NCBI GenBank assembly: GCA_000434615.1
Contig: FR880840.1
Location: 37,918 to 73,205, forward strand
From: Clostridium sp. CAG:510
Lineage (GTDB): Bacteria; Bacillota; Clostridia; Lachnospirales; Lachnospiraceae
Direction of reading: 5' to 3'
DNA: 35,288 bases
The position numbers and the translations under genes are program-made. The notes under the pieces were generated by a model. The model ran no database searches, was not told the DNA's origin, and saw only the letters and a list, made by a program, of their open reading frames with translations. This document shows, piece after piece, positions 13,665-21,204 of the stretch (position 1 is the stretch's first letter; every line of letters begins with the position of its first letter).

Positions 13665-14558
13665 CTATACATAGTGTACATGCTTCTTGCTGACGAGCAG
13701 GTTGATACAGGTGATGGTCAGCACAATGGCAAACAGAATGATGGCAGCCGCAGAGGCATAGGAGGGATAACCACCGCTGTCTCCGTAGAGCATATCGTAA
13801 ACATAACCCACGATGGTGTTCATTTCCGCCGCGTTTAAGTCCGTGCCGAACAGAGCCACCGCGTCGCTGTATGCCTTGAAGGCGCCGATAAATCCCGTGA
13901 TGATAAGATAGAACAACATGGGAGAAATCATGGGCAGCGTAATCTTGTAAAAAATACGGAAGGGAGAAGTGCCGTCCACCTTTGCCGCATTGTAGTACAT
14001 GGGATTGACGGAGGAAAGGGCGCTTGTCAGGATTAAAATCTTGAACGGCATAACGACCCAGATGGTGTAAAAGCACAGGACAAACATTTTTGCCCAGTAG
14101 GGACCGTCAATAAAATCCACGGAGGGACCGCCGAACCAGTTGATAAGCAGGTTGATGAGACCTTCCGAATAGGCTGTTTTCTTGAATAAAATCATAAATA
14201 CCAGACCGACTGCCAGAGTGTTTGTCACATAAGGCAGAAAATAAATGGTCTGGAACAGCTCCCGCAGCTTCTTAATGGAACTTAATGCCGCCGAAATGAG
14301 CAGGGCAAACAGGGTGGAGAGGGGAACCGTAATAATAACTAAAAGGAAGGTATTTTTCAGCGCCTGCAGAAAATACGGGTCATGCAGCACGTAGGAATAG
14401 TTGTAGGTGCCGGTGCCGAAAAAGGTCTGGGACGCCGAATTGTAGCCCTCTTCAAAAGAATATACGAAAACGTCAATCAAAGGATAAATCATAAATACGC
14501 CGAGAAACAGGAATGCCGGCAAAAGATAGAGCCATCCTTTTCCATTTTGTTTTTCCAT
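13665..14558 (-). CDS. CUT1-type ABC permease (MalF/UgpA-like)
   Basis: This 297-residue permease has six membrane segments. The N-terminus (KGWLYLLPAFLFLGVFMIYPL) is typical of UgpA/LacF proteins. The EAA loop is YYNAAKVDGTSPFRIFYKITLP, near 196-217. It pairs with the following permease to form the translocation channel of a carbohydrate-type importer. Only 6 bp separate it from the ATPase gene, and no strong ribosome site is visible, so translation may depend on coupling. Confidence 0.92.
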   Translation of the reverse strand: MEKQNGKGWLYLLPAFLFLGVFMIYPLIDVFVYSFEEGYNSASQTFFGTGTYNYSYVLHDPYFLQALKNTFLLVIITVPLSTLFALLISAALSSIKKLRELFQTIYFLPYVTNTLAVGLVFMILFKKTAYSEGLINLLINWFGGPSVDFIDGPYWAKMFVLCFYTIWVVMPFKILILTSALSSVNPMYYNAAKVDGTSPFRIFYKITLPMISPMLFYLIITGFIGAFKAYSDAVALFGTDLNAAEMNTIVGYVYDMLYGDSGGYPSYASAAAIILFAIVLTITCINLLVSKKHVHYV

Positions 14559-14564
14559 AGATAA

Positions 14565-15653
14565 CTATACCAGCCTTTCTCCGCTTTCCTTCTCGAATAA
14601 ATAAACCTTGTGGGGCTTTAAGGAGAAGCTGACGGTGGGGGAAGTGACGTCGATTTTCACATCCGAGCCGATAATGGAGCGGATAACGGCATTCTCACAG
14701 TCCTCATGGGTGGAAACCACGCTGACGTCCCTGCCCATGACTTCCACACGGGAGAGATTGCAGACTAATTTGCCGTCCGGGTCGGGAATAAATCCTTCGG
14801 GACGGATGCCTACGGAAACCTCCCTGTCGGAAATTCCTCTGGCGGGAAGAACCGCATCCTTTCCTATGTAAAGAGTTTCGTCCTTTACATGGCCGGTAAA
14901 TACATTGATGGGCGGTGTGCCTAAAAATTTGGCAACAAACAGGTTGACCGGGTTGTCGTAGACATCCTGCGGCCTGCCAATCTGCTGCACCAGTCCGTCC
15001 TTCATGACGACGATTAAATCGGAAATGCTCATGGCTTCGTCCTGGTCGTGGGTAACGAAAACCGTGGTAATGCCGGTCTGCTTCTGGATACGGCGGATTT
15101 CTTCACGGGTCTGCAGACGGAGTCTGGCATCCAGGTTGGAAAGGGGCTCGTCAAGGAGAAGTACCTTGGGCATTTTAACCAGTGCCCTGGCAATAGCGAC
15201 ACGCTGCTGCTGTCCGCCGGAAAGCTCGCTGGGCTTGCGGTCCATAAGACCTTCAATCTGGACTAACTTCGCAGCCTCCAGGGCACGCTTTTCCATTTCC
15301 TCTTTGGAAAGCTTGTCCGCCCCTCTTAAATTTTCCAGAGGGAAGGTGATGTTTTTTAAGACGGTCAGGTGGGGATAGAGGGCATAGTTCTGGAAAACCA
15401 GACCCACACCGCGCTTTTCGGGCGGAAGATTTGTGACGTCTTCTTCACCGAAGAAAATCTGTCCGTCCGTGGGCTTTAACAGACCGCAGATTAAATTCAG
15501 GGTAGTGCTTTTTCCACAGCCGGAAGGTCCCAAAAGACCGATGAGCTTACCGTCGGGGATTTCAAAATCGAAATTGTTTACGGCAATGACATCTTCGCTT
15601 TTTCTGCCCCTGCCGGGGAATTTTTTGGTAAGATTTTTCAAAATAATTTTCAT
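14565..15653 (-). CDS. ABC importer ATPase (UgpC/MsmK/MalK-like)
   Basis: This 362-residue ATPase energises the CUT1 importer encoded downstream. Visible motifs are Walker A GPSGCGKST (43-51), the Q-loop in VFQNYALYP, the signature LSGGQQQR, Walker B VLLLDEPLSNLD, and the switch VTHDQ. A C-terminal OB/TOBE regulatory region follows (about 240-362, IRPEGF). The length and TOBE domain match MalK/UgpC proteins that can be controlled by inducer exclusion. Shared ATPases of this type (MsmK) can serve several importers, but here it sits with its own permeases. AAGGAG lies six bases before the ATG; the FRG-domain gene ends 49 bp upstream. Confidence 0.93.
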   Translation of the reverse strand: MKIILKNLTKKFPGRGRKSEDVIAVNNFDFEIPDGKLIGLLGPSGCGKSTTLNLICGLLKPTDGQIFFGEEDVTNLPPEKRGVGLVFQNYALYPHLTVLKNITFPLENLRGADKLSKEEMEKRALEAAKLVQIEGLMDRKPSELSGGQQQRVAIARALVKMPKVLLLDEPLSNLDARLRLQTREEIRRIQKQTGITTVFVTHDQDEAMSISDLIVVMKDGLVQQIGRPQDVYDNPVNLFVAKFLGTPPINVFTGHVKDETLYIGKDAVLPARGISDREVSVGIRPEGFIPDPDGKLVCNLSRVEVMGRDVSVVSTHEDCENAVIRSIIGSDVKIDVTSPTVSFSLKPHKVYLFEKESGERLV

Positions 15654-15702
15654 GTGTTTCTCCTTGCAAAAAGTGTTCCGTAAGACAGATACCCTGCGGC
15701 TG

Positions 15703-16452
15703 TTACAGACCGTAAGAGTTTTTCAAATCGCTGGATATATGGTCAAGGTCGGGATAGATGAAGCCCTCCGTCATGCCGAATACGCGAAGGCTGTTGATGA
15801 AGTAATCCTTCCGGTAGCCGGGAATAATGATTTTATACAGGGTGTTTTCATCGCAGATATCCTCTAAGCGGCGCAGGGAATTGTGGATGGTAAAGCTTGC
15901 CTGCTGGTAGTACATACGCAGGTTTTTCTCCGTGGAGTGACAGGCAAGAATTTTGTCCACCAGAGCCGGATTGTGGTGCGTGTGTTTGAAAGCGGGCAGC
16001 AGCATTTCCTGGCTGGTATCCGCATCTATGGGGAAAATGCAGCGGCCGAAGCCCTCCTGCTCATTTAAGATATCCGGAGCTAAAATCCAGATGCCGGCGT
16101 CCATGTCGTAGGTGGTCTGGTAGGTTTCCGATGCAAAGAAGGAAGCAATCAGGGGTGACTGGCTCCAGTCTAACATCCTGGTGGGCAGACCGTAGTGCTG
16201 CATGATGGAAACCCAGGCAGCATAGTTGTGCTTTTCCGGCGGATTGTTCAAAATCTGCTTGGCGCGGATGTAAAAATCGTTGGTAATGTAGCGTTCCTTT
16301 TCCAGACGCTTTTCGCTCCGCTGGATGGAAGGAACCAAAGACAGGGAAGCATCGTCCACACCGCGGTACCAAAGCCGCAGACCGTGCTTCTGATACAGAC
16401 CGTTGACGAACTGCAGAAGCTCATCAATGGTACGAATTTCTTCAATAATCAT
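15703..16452 (-). CDS. FRG-domain protein heading the ABC operon
   Basis: From the ATG at 16452 this is a 249-residue protein with the FRG motif (LWYRGVDD, Tyr-Arg-Gly at 29-31) near its N-terminus. The rest is family-like: SLVPSIQRSE, AWVSIMQHYGLPTRMLDWSQSPLIASFFA and YKIIIPG. FRG proteins are common across bacteria and have no settled function; they are predicted soluble, and some lie in stress or defence loci. I preferred 16452 (AAAGG upstream) over the in-frame TTG at 16512, because that TTG is part of the -35 box. A gap of only 49 bp to the ATPase suggests co-transcription, an unusual partner for a sugar-type importer. Confidence 0.85.
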   Translation of the reverse strand: MIIEEIRTIDELLQFVNGLYQKHGLRLWYRGVDDASLSLVPSIQRSEKRLEKERYITNDFYIRAKQILNNPPEKHNYAAWVSIMQHYGLPTRMLDWSQSPLIASFFASETYQTTYDMDAGIWILAPDILNEQEGFGRCIFPIDADTSQEMLLPAFKHTHHNPALVDKILACHSTEKNLRMYYQQASFTIHNSLRRLEDICDENTLYKIIIPGYRKDYFINSLRVFGMTEGFIYPDLDHISSDLKNSYGL

Positions 16453-16483
16453 TTCAGTATGCCTTTCTGTATTGATGTCACTT

Positions 16484-16512
16484 ATTATAGAAGATTTTTT
16501 CACAGGGTACAA
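16484..16512 (-). promoter_or_regulatory. Promoter of the FRG-ABC operon
   Basis: On the minus strand, TTGTAC (16512-16507) and TATAAT (16489-16484) are separated by exactly 17 bp, a near-consensus vegetative promoter. The start codon follows about 32 bp further on. No dyad operator was seen next to it. Confidence 0.75.
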
Positions 16513-16547
16513 GCTAAGGATAGCGATTTCAAAAAAAATATGCTACA

Positions 16548-16970
16548 ATGCCTTTGACAGAATGTACATGCAAAAGAGAAACTGCGGTTTTGGGTCTGCA
16601 ATTTTTATGGAAAGGGTTTGTGACAAACGTGGAAAACATCAAAAAGAATTTCGGCTTCGGTCTGACCGCCATGCCCGGTTCCGCCATGCTGCCCTTCATG
16701 ATGCTGGAGCTTTTCTCCTACGGTCTTCTGGCAGGGCTTCTTAAGGATGTGAAGCTGCCCTCCGTTGTAAAGGTGCTTGCCGTACAGGTGGGCGGACGCG
16801 CCATCCGTGCGCTGGCTATTTTATTTGCCGTATATGTTATCGGCTCCGACCGCATTCCGGCAGCCGTTATTATAAACAGCATCAGGACCGGCATGATTGG
16901 CATTGTGCTTCAGTGGGCGCTCATTCCGTTAATTCTTTACCGCGTAAACAGTGTTTCCAAAGAGCAGTAA
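16548..16970 (+). CDS. Probable 5'-truncated ECF transporter S-component
   Basis: The readable protein is at most 140 residues. The first 27 residues look non-native and the recognisable part starts at NIKKNFGFGLTAMPG. It has three hydrophobic helices (about 49-66, 75-101 and 115-133). The pattern FELxxYGLxAGLL...GRxxR/W is that of the C-terminal half of ECF-type substrate-specific (S) components, which normally have six helices and about 170-190 residues. The N-terminal helices and substrate loops are absent, and the FRG promoter occupies the space upstream. I read it as a gene decayed or rearranged at its 5' end. A short functional membrane protein starting at a GTG near 16620-16629 is the alternative. 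It is 13 bp upstream of a DUF1893 gene. Confidence 0.55.
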   Translation: MPLTECTCKRETAVLGLQFLWKGFVTNVENIKKNFGFGLTAMPGSAMLPFMMLELFSYGLLAGLLKDVKLPSVVKVLAVQVGGRAIRALAILFAVYVIGSDRIPAAVIINSIRTGMIGIVLQWALIPLILYRVNSVSKEQ

Positions 16971-16983
16971 AGGGAGTTTTACC

Positions 16984-17415
16984 ATGCATTATTACACAAA
17001 GTTAGCGAAAAAGCTCATGGAAGAGGACCGGTATACCTGCGTCATCTGCGGGGAGGGCATCACTTATTTTTCCGAAGAAAGCGGTGTGCGACCCCTGATG
17101 CAGTGGACGGCGGAAAAAATCAATGTAAAAGGGTGCTGCGCTGCCGATAAAATCGTAGGAAAAGCGGCAGCCCTTCTCTACGTGGGACTCGGCGTAAGGG
17201 AAGTGTATGCTTCCGTTATGAGCAGACGGGGAGAAGAAACCCTTAAAAAACACGGCATAGAAGCCTTTTACGGGGAGCTGTGCGAGGACATCCGCAACCG
17301 CACGGATACGGACATCTGTCCCATGGAAAAAGCGGTGCGGGAGGCGGAAACACCTGCGGAAGCGGTGGAAGCCATTAAGGCCGCCATCAAAGCCATGCAG
17401 GCTCACAGAGGATAA
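16984..17415 (+). CDS. DUF1893 family protein
   Basis: This 143-residue soluble protein matches the DUF1893 pattern: YTCVICGEGITYFSEESGVRPLMQWT near the N-terminus, then GCCAADKIVGKAAALLYVGLGVREVYASVMSRRGEETLKKHGI and a C-terminal CPMEKAVREAETPAEAVEAI. The Cys pairs and the conserved D-K-I-V-G-K-A-A-A-L resemble the cytidine-deaminase-like/YfiH-type fold suggested for this family, but the function is unknown. DUF1893 genes often lie beside ECF S-components, as here. The start at 16984 has GGGAG seven bases upstream, which decides it over an in-frame ATG at 16951. Confidence 0.85.
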   Translation: MHYYTKLAKKLMEEDRYTCVICGEGITYFSEESGVRPLMQWTAEKINVKGCCAADKIVGKAAALLYVGLGVREVYASVMSRRGEETLKKHGIEAFYGELCEDIRNRTDTDICPMEKAVREAETPAEAVEAIKAAIKAMQAHRG

Positions 17416-17419
17416 AAAA

Positions 17420-17440
17420 CCGCATGATGCAGTCATGCGG
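17420..17440. terminator. Hairpin after DUF1893; T-tract on the minus strand
   Basis: CCGCATGA-TGCAG-TCATGCGG is an 8-bp perfect stem with a five-base loop. The six-base A-run lies before it on the plus strand, so the canonical stem-plus-T order appears only on the minus strand, where no gene is known. On the plus strand it may instead be an mRNA-stabilising or translation-modulating hairpin upstream of plsY. Confidence 0.4.
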
Positions 17441-17464
17441 AAATACGGATAAAGGATTTATTTT

Positions 17465-18079
17465 ATGAGAACTTGCCTGTATATTTTAATAGGGTATCTG
17501 AGCGGCAGTATTTTGTTTGCCAATGTATTTTCCGCTCTGTTTCACGAAAAAGGTGCCATAGAAGAAAGTAAGGACAAAAACCCCGGGACCGCCAATGCCT
17601 TTTTGTACGGGGGCTTCCGGTGCGGCGTGCTGACCCTTATCTGCGATTTGGGAAAGGGCATACTGCCGGTGCATTTTTATCTTACGGGCAGCCGCCCGGA
17701 AGAAGCGGCGGCACTTTCCCTGGCGCTGGTGCTGGCGGCACCGGTCGTGGGGCATATCTGTTCCGCGTACCACAATTTCAAAGGAGGAAAGGGCATTGCC
17801 GTAACCTTTGGCAGTCTTCTCGGCATGTTTCCGGATTTGCGTCCGGCTCTGTTGCTTGCCTTTTTCTTTCTTTTTTATTCGCTTATTCTGCGGATCACAC
17901 CTCATTTTTACCGTACACTGGTGACGTATCTGTGTACCATGGTGGGACTGTTTTTTGTCCCCTGCCAGCCGGGAGTGCGAGCCGGGTTCTTCCTGATTTC
18001 CCTTGCCGTACTTCTGCATTTTCATTTCAGTAAAGAGGAAAGAGAGCAATTTCAGGTTAAATTATTATGGATGCATTGA
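17465..18079 (+). CDS. plsY: Glycerol-3-phosphate acyltransferase PlsY
   Basis: This 204-residue integral membrane enzyme transfers acyl groups from acyl-phosphate to glycerol 3-phosphate, the first step of phospholipid synthesis. All three family motifs are present: GYLSGSILFANV near 9-20, DKNPGTANAF then GG...G.....D..KG near 36-64, and GHICSAYHNFKGGKGIAV near 97-114. Five membrane segments are predicted. It overlaps the following glycosyltransferase gene by 13 bp, implying a membrane-lipid unit. Many Firmicutes carry more than one PlsY; this may be an extra copy linked to glycolipid synthesis. No unusual residues were noticed. Confidence 0.92.
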   Translation: MRTCLYILIGYLSGSILFANVFSALFHEKGAIEESKDKNPGTANAFLYGGFRCGVLTLICDLGKGILPVHFYLTGSRPEEAAALSLALVLAAPVVGHICSAYHNFKGGKGIAVTFGSLLGMFPDLRPALLLAFFFLFYSLILRITPHFYRTLVTYLCTMVGLFFVPCQPGVRAGFFLISLAVLLHFHFSKEEREQFQVKLLWMH

Positions 18080-19206
18080 TATTATCATGCGGTACCGGAG
18101 GCGGACACAATGCCGCCGGCCGTGCCATTATGGAAGAACTGCAAAGAAGAGGGCATCACGCGGAGATGTTCAATCCCTACAACCTGGTCAGCGACAGACT
18201 GGCGGAGGAAGTGGACAAACTCTATATTAAAATGGCACAGAAGACACCCAGGGCGTTTGGCTTTGTATACCGGTTGGGAAATCTTTACCGGAAGCTGCCG
18301 GTGAAGTCCCCCGTTTATCATGTGAATAAAAAGATGGTGCCGGTGCTGGAGCGTTATCTTGCGGAGCACCCGGCGGATGTGATTTTTATGCCTCATCTGT
18401 ATCCGGCGGAAATCATTACCCAGATGAAAAAACAGGGCAGCAGCCTGCCGCTTACCATATTTGTGGCAACGGACTATGTCTGCATACCCTTTACGGAAGA
18501 AACAAACTGTGATTATTATGTCATCCCTGACGAAGAACTGAAGGATGATTTCATAAAGAGAGGCATCCCGGAGGAGAAGCTGCTTCCTTACGGCATTCCC
18601 ACCTCCGCTGCTTTTTCGGAAGAAAAGAGCAGGGAAGAGGCAAAGGAGGAGCTGGGCTTACAGAAGGACAGGCATTACCTTCTCATTTCCGGCGGCAGCA
18701 TCGGGGCGGGACAGCTCTGCAAGGCGGTTCGTGTTTTAAAAAGACACTATGCCGGTACGGACAAGGAGCTCGTTGTCATATGCGGCAACAATACCACCTT
18801 GTATGAGGAGCTGAAACGCGAGTATGCGGCGGATAAGGACATGGTACACATCCTGATGCATACGGACCGGATGGCGGACTACATGAAAGCCTGTGACGTT
18901 GTGCTTTCCAAACCGGGTGGACTTTCTTCCACGGAGGCGGCGGTTTCGGGGACGGCGCTGCTTCACATTACCCCCATTCCGGGTTGCGAAATCCTGAATA
19001 TGAAGTTTTTTGGGGAGAGGGGCATGGCGGTGCCGGTGGAGACGATTGATGCCAGACTGGGAAAAATCTGCGATAAGATGCTGAAAGAGGAGCGTTACCG
19101 GAGGATGGCGGACAGACAAAAGCAATACAGTAACCCGCATTCGGCGGCGGATATCTGTGACTTTGCACAAAAGTATGCAAATTTCGCAAAAAATATTTCA
19201 ATATAA
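18067..19206 (+). CDS. Diacylglycerol glycosyltransferase-like protein (MGDG synthase/UgtP, GT28)
   Basis: This 379-residue GT-B fold transferase resembles MGDG synthases and UgtP. The N-terminal loop CGTGGGHNAAGRAIMEEL (8-25) and the C-terminal donor-binding block LSKPGGLSSTEAAVSGTALLHITP (about 280-303) are characteristic. It likely transfers a hexose from a nucleotide sugar to diacylglycerol, giving the membrane glycolipid used as anchor for surface polymers. Overlap with plsY supports a role in membrane lipids. It is cytoplasmic or peripheral, with no membrane segment. The exact sugar and number of additions cannot be read from sequence. Confidence 0.88.
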   Translation: MDALILSCGTGGGHNAAGRAIMEELQRRGHHAEMFNPYNLVSDRLAEEVDKLYIKMAQKTPRAFGFVYRLGNLYRKLPVKSPVYHVNKKMVPVLERYLAEHPADVIFMPHLYPAEIITQMKKQGSSLPLTIFVATDYVCIPFTEETNCDYYVIPDEELKDDFIKRGIPEEKLLPYGIPTSAAFSEEKSREEAKEELGLQKDRHYLLISGGSIGAGQLCKAVRVLKRHYAGTDKELVVICGNNTTLYEELKREYAADKDMVHILMHTDRMADYMKACDVVLSKPGGLSSTEAAVSGTALLHITPIPGCEILNMKFFGERGMAVPVETIDARLGKICDKMLKEERYRRMADRQKQYSNPHSAADICDFAQKYANFAKNISI

Positions 19207-19224
19207 GAAAAAATAGTGTAAAAT
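19196..19224 (+). promoter_or_regulatory. Candidate promoter of the HD-GYP/Pel operon
   Basis: TTTCAA (19196-19201) and TAAAAT (19219-19224) are 17 bp apart. It lies in the 53-bp gap before the HD-GYP gene, the only gap over 35 bp between there and the end of the window. Confidence 0.4.
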
Positions 19225-19259
19225 AAGCGCAAAGCAAAAGGGAAAATGAGGAACAGCAT

Positions 19260-20894
19260 ATGTATGTTTTCTTTCTGACCGTTCAATACGTGGGGATTGC
19301 GGTATTGATTACGGAGATGATGTTTATATTAAGCAAGCCGGCTTCTAAATTACAGATGACCCTGCTTGTTATGACAACGGCGACATTACTGAATTTTATC
19401 GGCTACCTGATGGAGATTACGTCGACTTCCATGGAAACGGCACTGATGGGTGTCAAGGTGGAATACCTTGGCAAACCCTTTATTATGCTGAGTCTGTTCT
19501 TTTTTGTGATGCATTACTGCCATATAGAAATTCCCAAGATTGTATCCGGGTTTTTCATGATTATGCACATAGGCATTACCATGCTGGTGTTTACCTGTGA
19601 TGACCACAATCTGTTTTTTGACAGTCTGAGCTTTACCACAGAGGGCGTTTTTCCCCATCTCTTAAAGGGACAGGGTCCCATGTGTATTTTCTTCATGATA
19701 ATGACCGGATGCTTTGCGACCATCTGTATTTTCTGCGCTGTAAGGGAGTGGCACATAGCGGAGACAAAGCTTGCCAGAAAACAGGCAGCATACATTCTGC
19801 TCATGATTGTAACCCAGGCAATCGGATTTGCCTTGTATTTAAGCGGTATTACCGGCGGATACGACACCATGAACATTGCATATCTGATCAATGTTATTCT
19901 GCTGGCAGTTTCCATTTTCCGCTACCGTTTGTTCGAAGTGCTTACCCTTGCCAAGGAAAAAGCGCTGAACGATTACCAGGACGGCCTGATAGTGCTGGAC
20001 AACCGCAATACGGTCATCTATTCCAACTCCCTTGCCAAGGAAATCTATCCGGAATTAAAAGGAGAGGATTACCAGGGAGTGATAGAGCGTCTGGATGCTT
20101 ATATGAATCTGGAAGAGAAGCTTTTTTATAAAAATAAAGTATTTCAGATTAAAAGACAGCCTATTCTGCAGGAGGGCATGGAGTACGGCAGGACCTACAA
20201 GATTATCGATATCACGGACAGCTACTATTATGCAACACGTCTGCAGAACGACGTAGAGGAAAGAACCAAACAGATTAAATCCATGCAGAGCTCTGTTATT
20301 GAGAGTTTTGCCAACATGATTGAAGCAAGGGACGGTATTACCGGACAGCATGTGAAGCATACAAGCGCCTATGTGCGAATACTTATTTATGGACTGAAGG
20401 AAACGGGACTTTACAAGGATCTGCTGACGGATGAATATATAGCCACGGTCATTGACGTGGCGCCGCTTCACGATATCGGCAAGATTGCCATTATGGATCA
20501 GATTCTAAAGAAAAACGACAGACTGACCGATGAAGAATTTGAAGCCATAAAGACCCATCCCCAGGTGGGAGCCGTCATTGCGGAGGATATCCTGAGAGGC
20601 GTGGAAAGCGACTCTTATATTAAGGTGGCTCACGACATCATTCTGTATCACCACGAAAAATGGGACGGTACCGGTTATCCTACCGGCTTAAAGGGCAACA
20701 AAATTCCGCTTTGTGCCCGTATTATGGCGGTTGCGGATGTGTATGATGCCCTGCGTTCCAAGAGAAGCTACAAGGAAAGCTTTTCCAAAGAGAAGTCAAG
20801 AAAGATTATTGTGGAAGGCGCAGGCGTACACTTTGATCCGGATATTGTAAGAGTATTCCAGGAGCATATTGATGAAATTGAGAGGGTTGAGTAA
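19260..20894 (+). CDS. Membrane HD-GYP c-di-GMP phosphodiesterase
   Basis: This 544-residue protein starts with about seven membrane helices (1-225) like the histidine-kinase N-terminal 7TM sensor. A short PAS-like region (about 235-320) and a coiled linker (330-350) follow, then an HD-GYP domain (about 350-544). Catalytic features are intact: His404-Asp405 in APLHDIGKIAI, His464-His465 in ILYHHEKWDGTGYP, and Gly472-Tyr473-Pro474. HD-GYP enzymes hydrolyse c-di-GMP to pGpG or GMP. Being the first gene of the Pel operon, it would reduce the nucleotide that activates PelD, giving built-in negative control in response to a signal sensed by the membrane domain. The stop is 16 bp from the PqqD-like gene. 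Confidence 0.9.
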   Translation: MYVFFLTVQYVGIAVLITEMMFILSKPASKLQMTLLVMTTATLLNFIGYLMEITSTSMETALMGVKVEYLGKPFIMLSLFFFVMHYCHIEIPKIVSGFFMIMHIGITMLVFTCDDHNLFFDSLSFTTEGVFPHLLKGQGPMCIFFMIMTGCFATICIFCAVREWHIAETKLARKQAAYILLMIVTQAIGFALYLSGITGGYDTMNIAYLINVILLAVSIFRYRLFEVLTLAKEKALNDYQDGLIVLDNRNTVIYSNSLAKEIYPELKGEDYQGVIERLDAYMNLEEKLFYKNKVFQIKRQPILQEGMEYGRTYKIIDITDSYYYATRLQNDVEERTKQIKSMQSSVIESFANMIEARDGITGQHVKHTSAYVRILIYGLKETGLYKDLLTDEYIATVIDVAPLHDIGKIAIMDQILKKNDRLTDEEFEAIKTHPQVGAVIAEDILRGVESDSYIKVAHDIILYHHEKWDGTGYPTGLKGNKIPLCARIMAVADVYDALRSKRSYKESFSKEKSRKIIVEGAGVHFDPDIVRVFQEHIDEIERVE

Positions 20895-20910
20895 ATAAGG
20901 ACCTGTGTGT

Positions 20911-21186
20911 ATGGAGCAAGATAAGAAATCAGGCAACAACGGATACGAACTTAGGAAAGCAGCCGGGCTCTATTGGCTGCTTGATTTGCGCCAGGGCGGA
21001 GAGCATTACAAGCCTCCCCTGGCAATGAATGAAATGGGGGCTGAGATTTTTAAATATCGGCAGTTTGGGGACAGCGAAGAGGAGATTATCAGAAAAACAG
21101 GTAACACTTATGATGCCGATGTGGAGACCATAAAAAGGGATGTAACATCTTTTCTGAAGAAGCTTAGGGAGTATGAAACAGAGTAA
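20911..21186 (+). CDS. PqqD-like (RRE-type) small protein
   Basis: This 91-residue protein carries the PqqD/PF05402 pattern: a beta-rich first half (GLYWLLDLRQGGEHYKPPLAMNEMGAEIFKYRQFGDSEEEII) and a helical second half (DADVETIKRDVTSFLKKLREYE). The PPLAMNEMGAEI block matches the conserved 'LN..G..I' core. PqqD proteins recognise leader peptides in RiPP pathways, but no radical-SAM enzyme or precursor is visible here. Stand-alone members also occur beside polysaccharide and transport genes, with unknown roles. I chose ATG 20911; GTG at 20905 is an alternative, and the ribosome site (AAGG, 10 bases away) is weak. It sits between the phosphodiesterase and pelD. Confidence 0.78.
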   Translation: MEQDKKSGNNGYELRKAAGLYWLLDLRQGGEHYKPPLAMNEMGAEIFKYRQFGDSEEEIIRKTGNTYDADVETIKRDVTSFLKKLREYETE

Positions 21187-21204
21187 GAAAGGTGCGTTGA
21201 GAGG

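Noticed and set aside
12823..14076. A 417-residue permease starting at 14076
   Set aside because: The first 140 residues are an out-of-frame reading of the other permease gene. The true start is at 13650, with GGAGG upstream and a MalG-like N-terminus.
16453..16512. Start of the FRG protein at the TTG at 16512
   Set aside because: This TTG is part of the -35 box of a near-consensus promoter, and the -10 lies inside the supposed coding region.
20911..21186. A RiPP biosynthesis cluster
   Set aside because: A PqqD-like protein alone is not enough. No radical-SAM enzyme, YcaO, lanthionine enzyme or precursor peptide is visible nearby.
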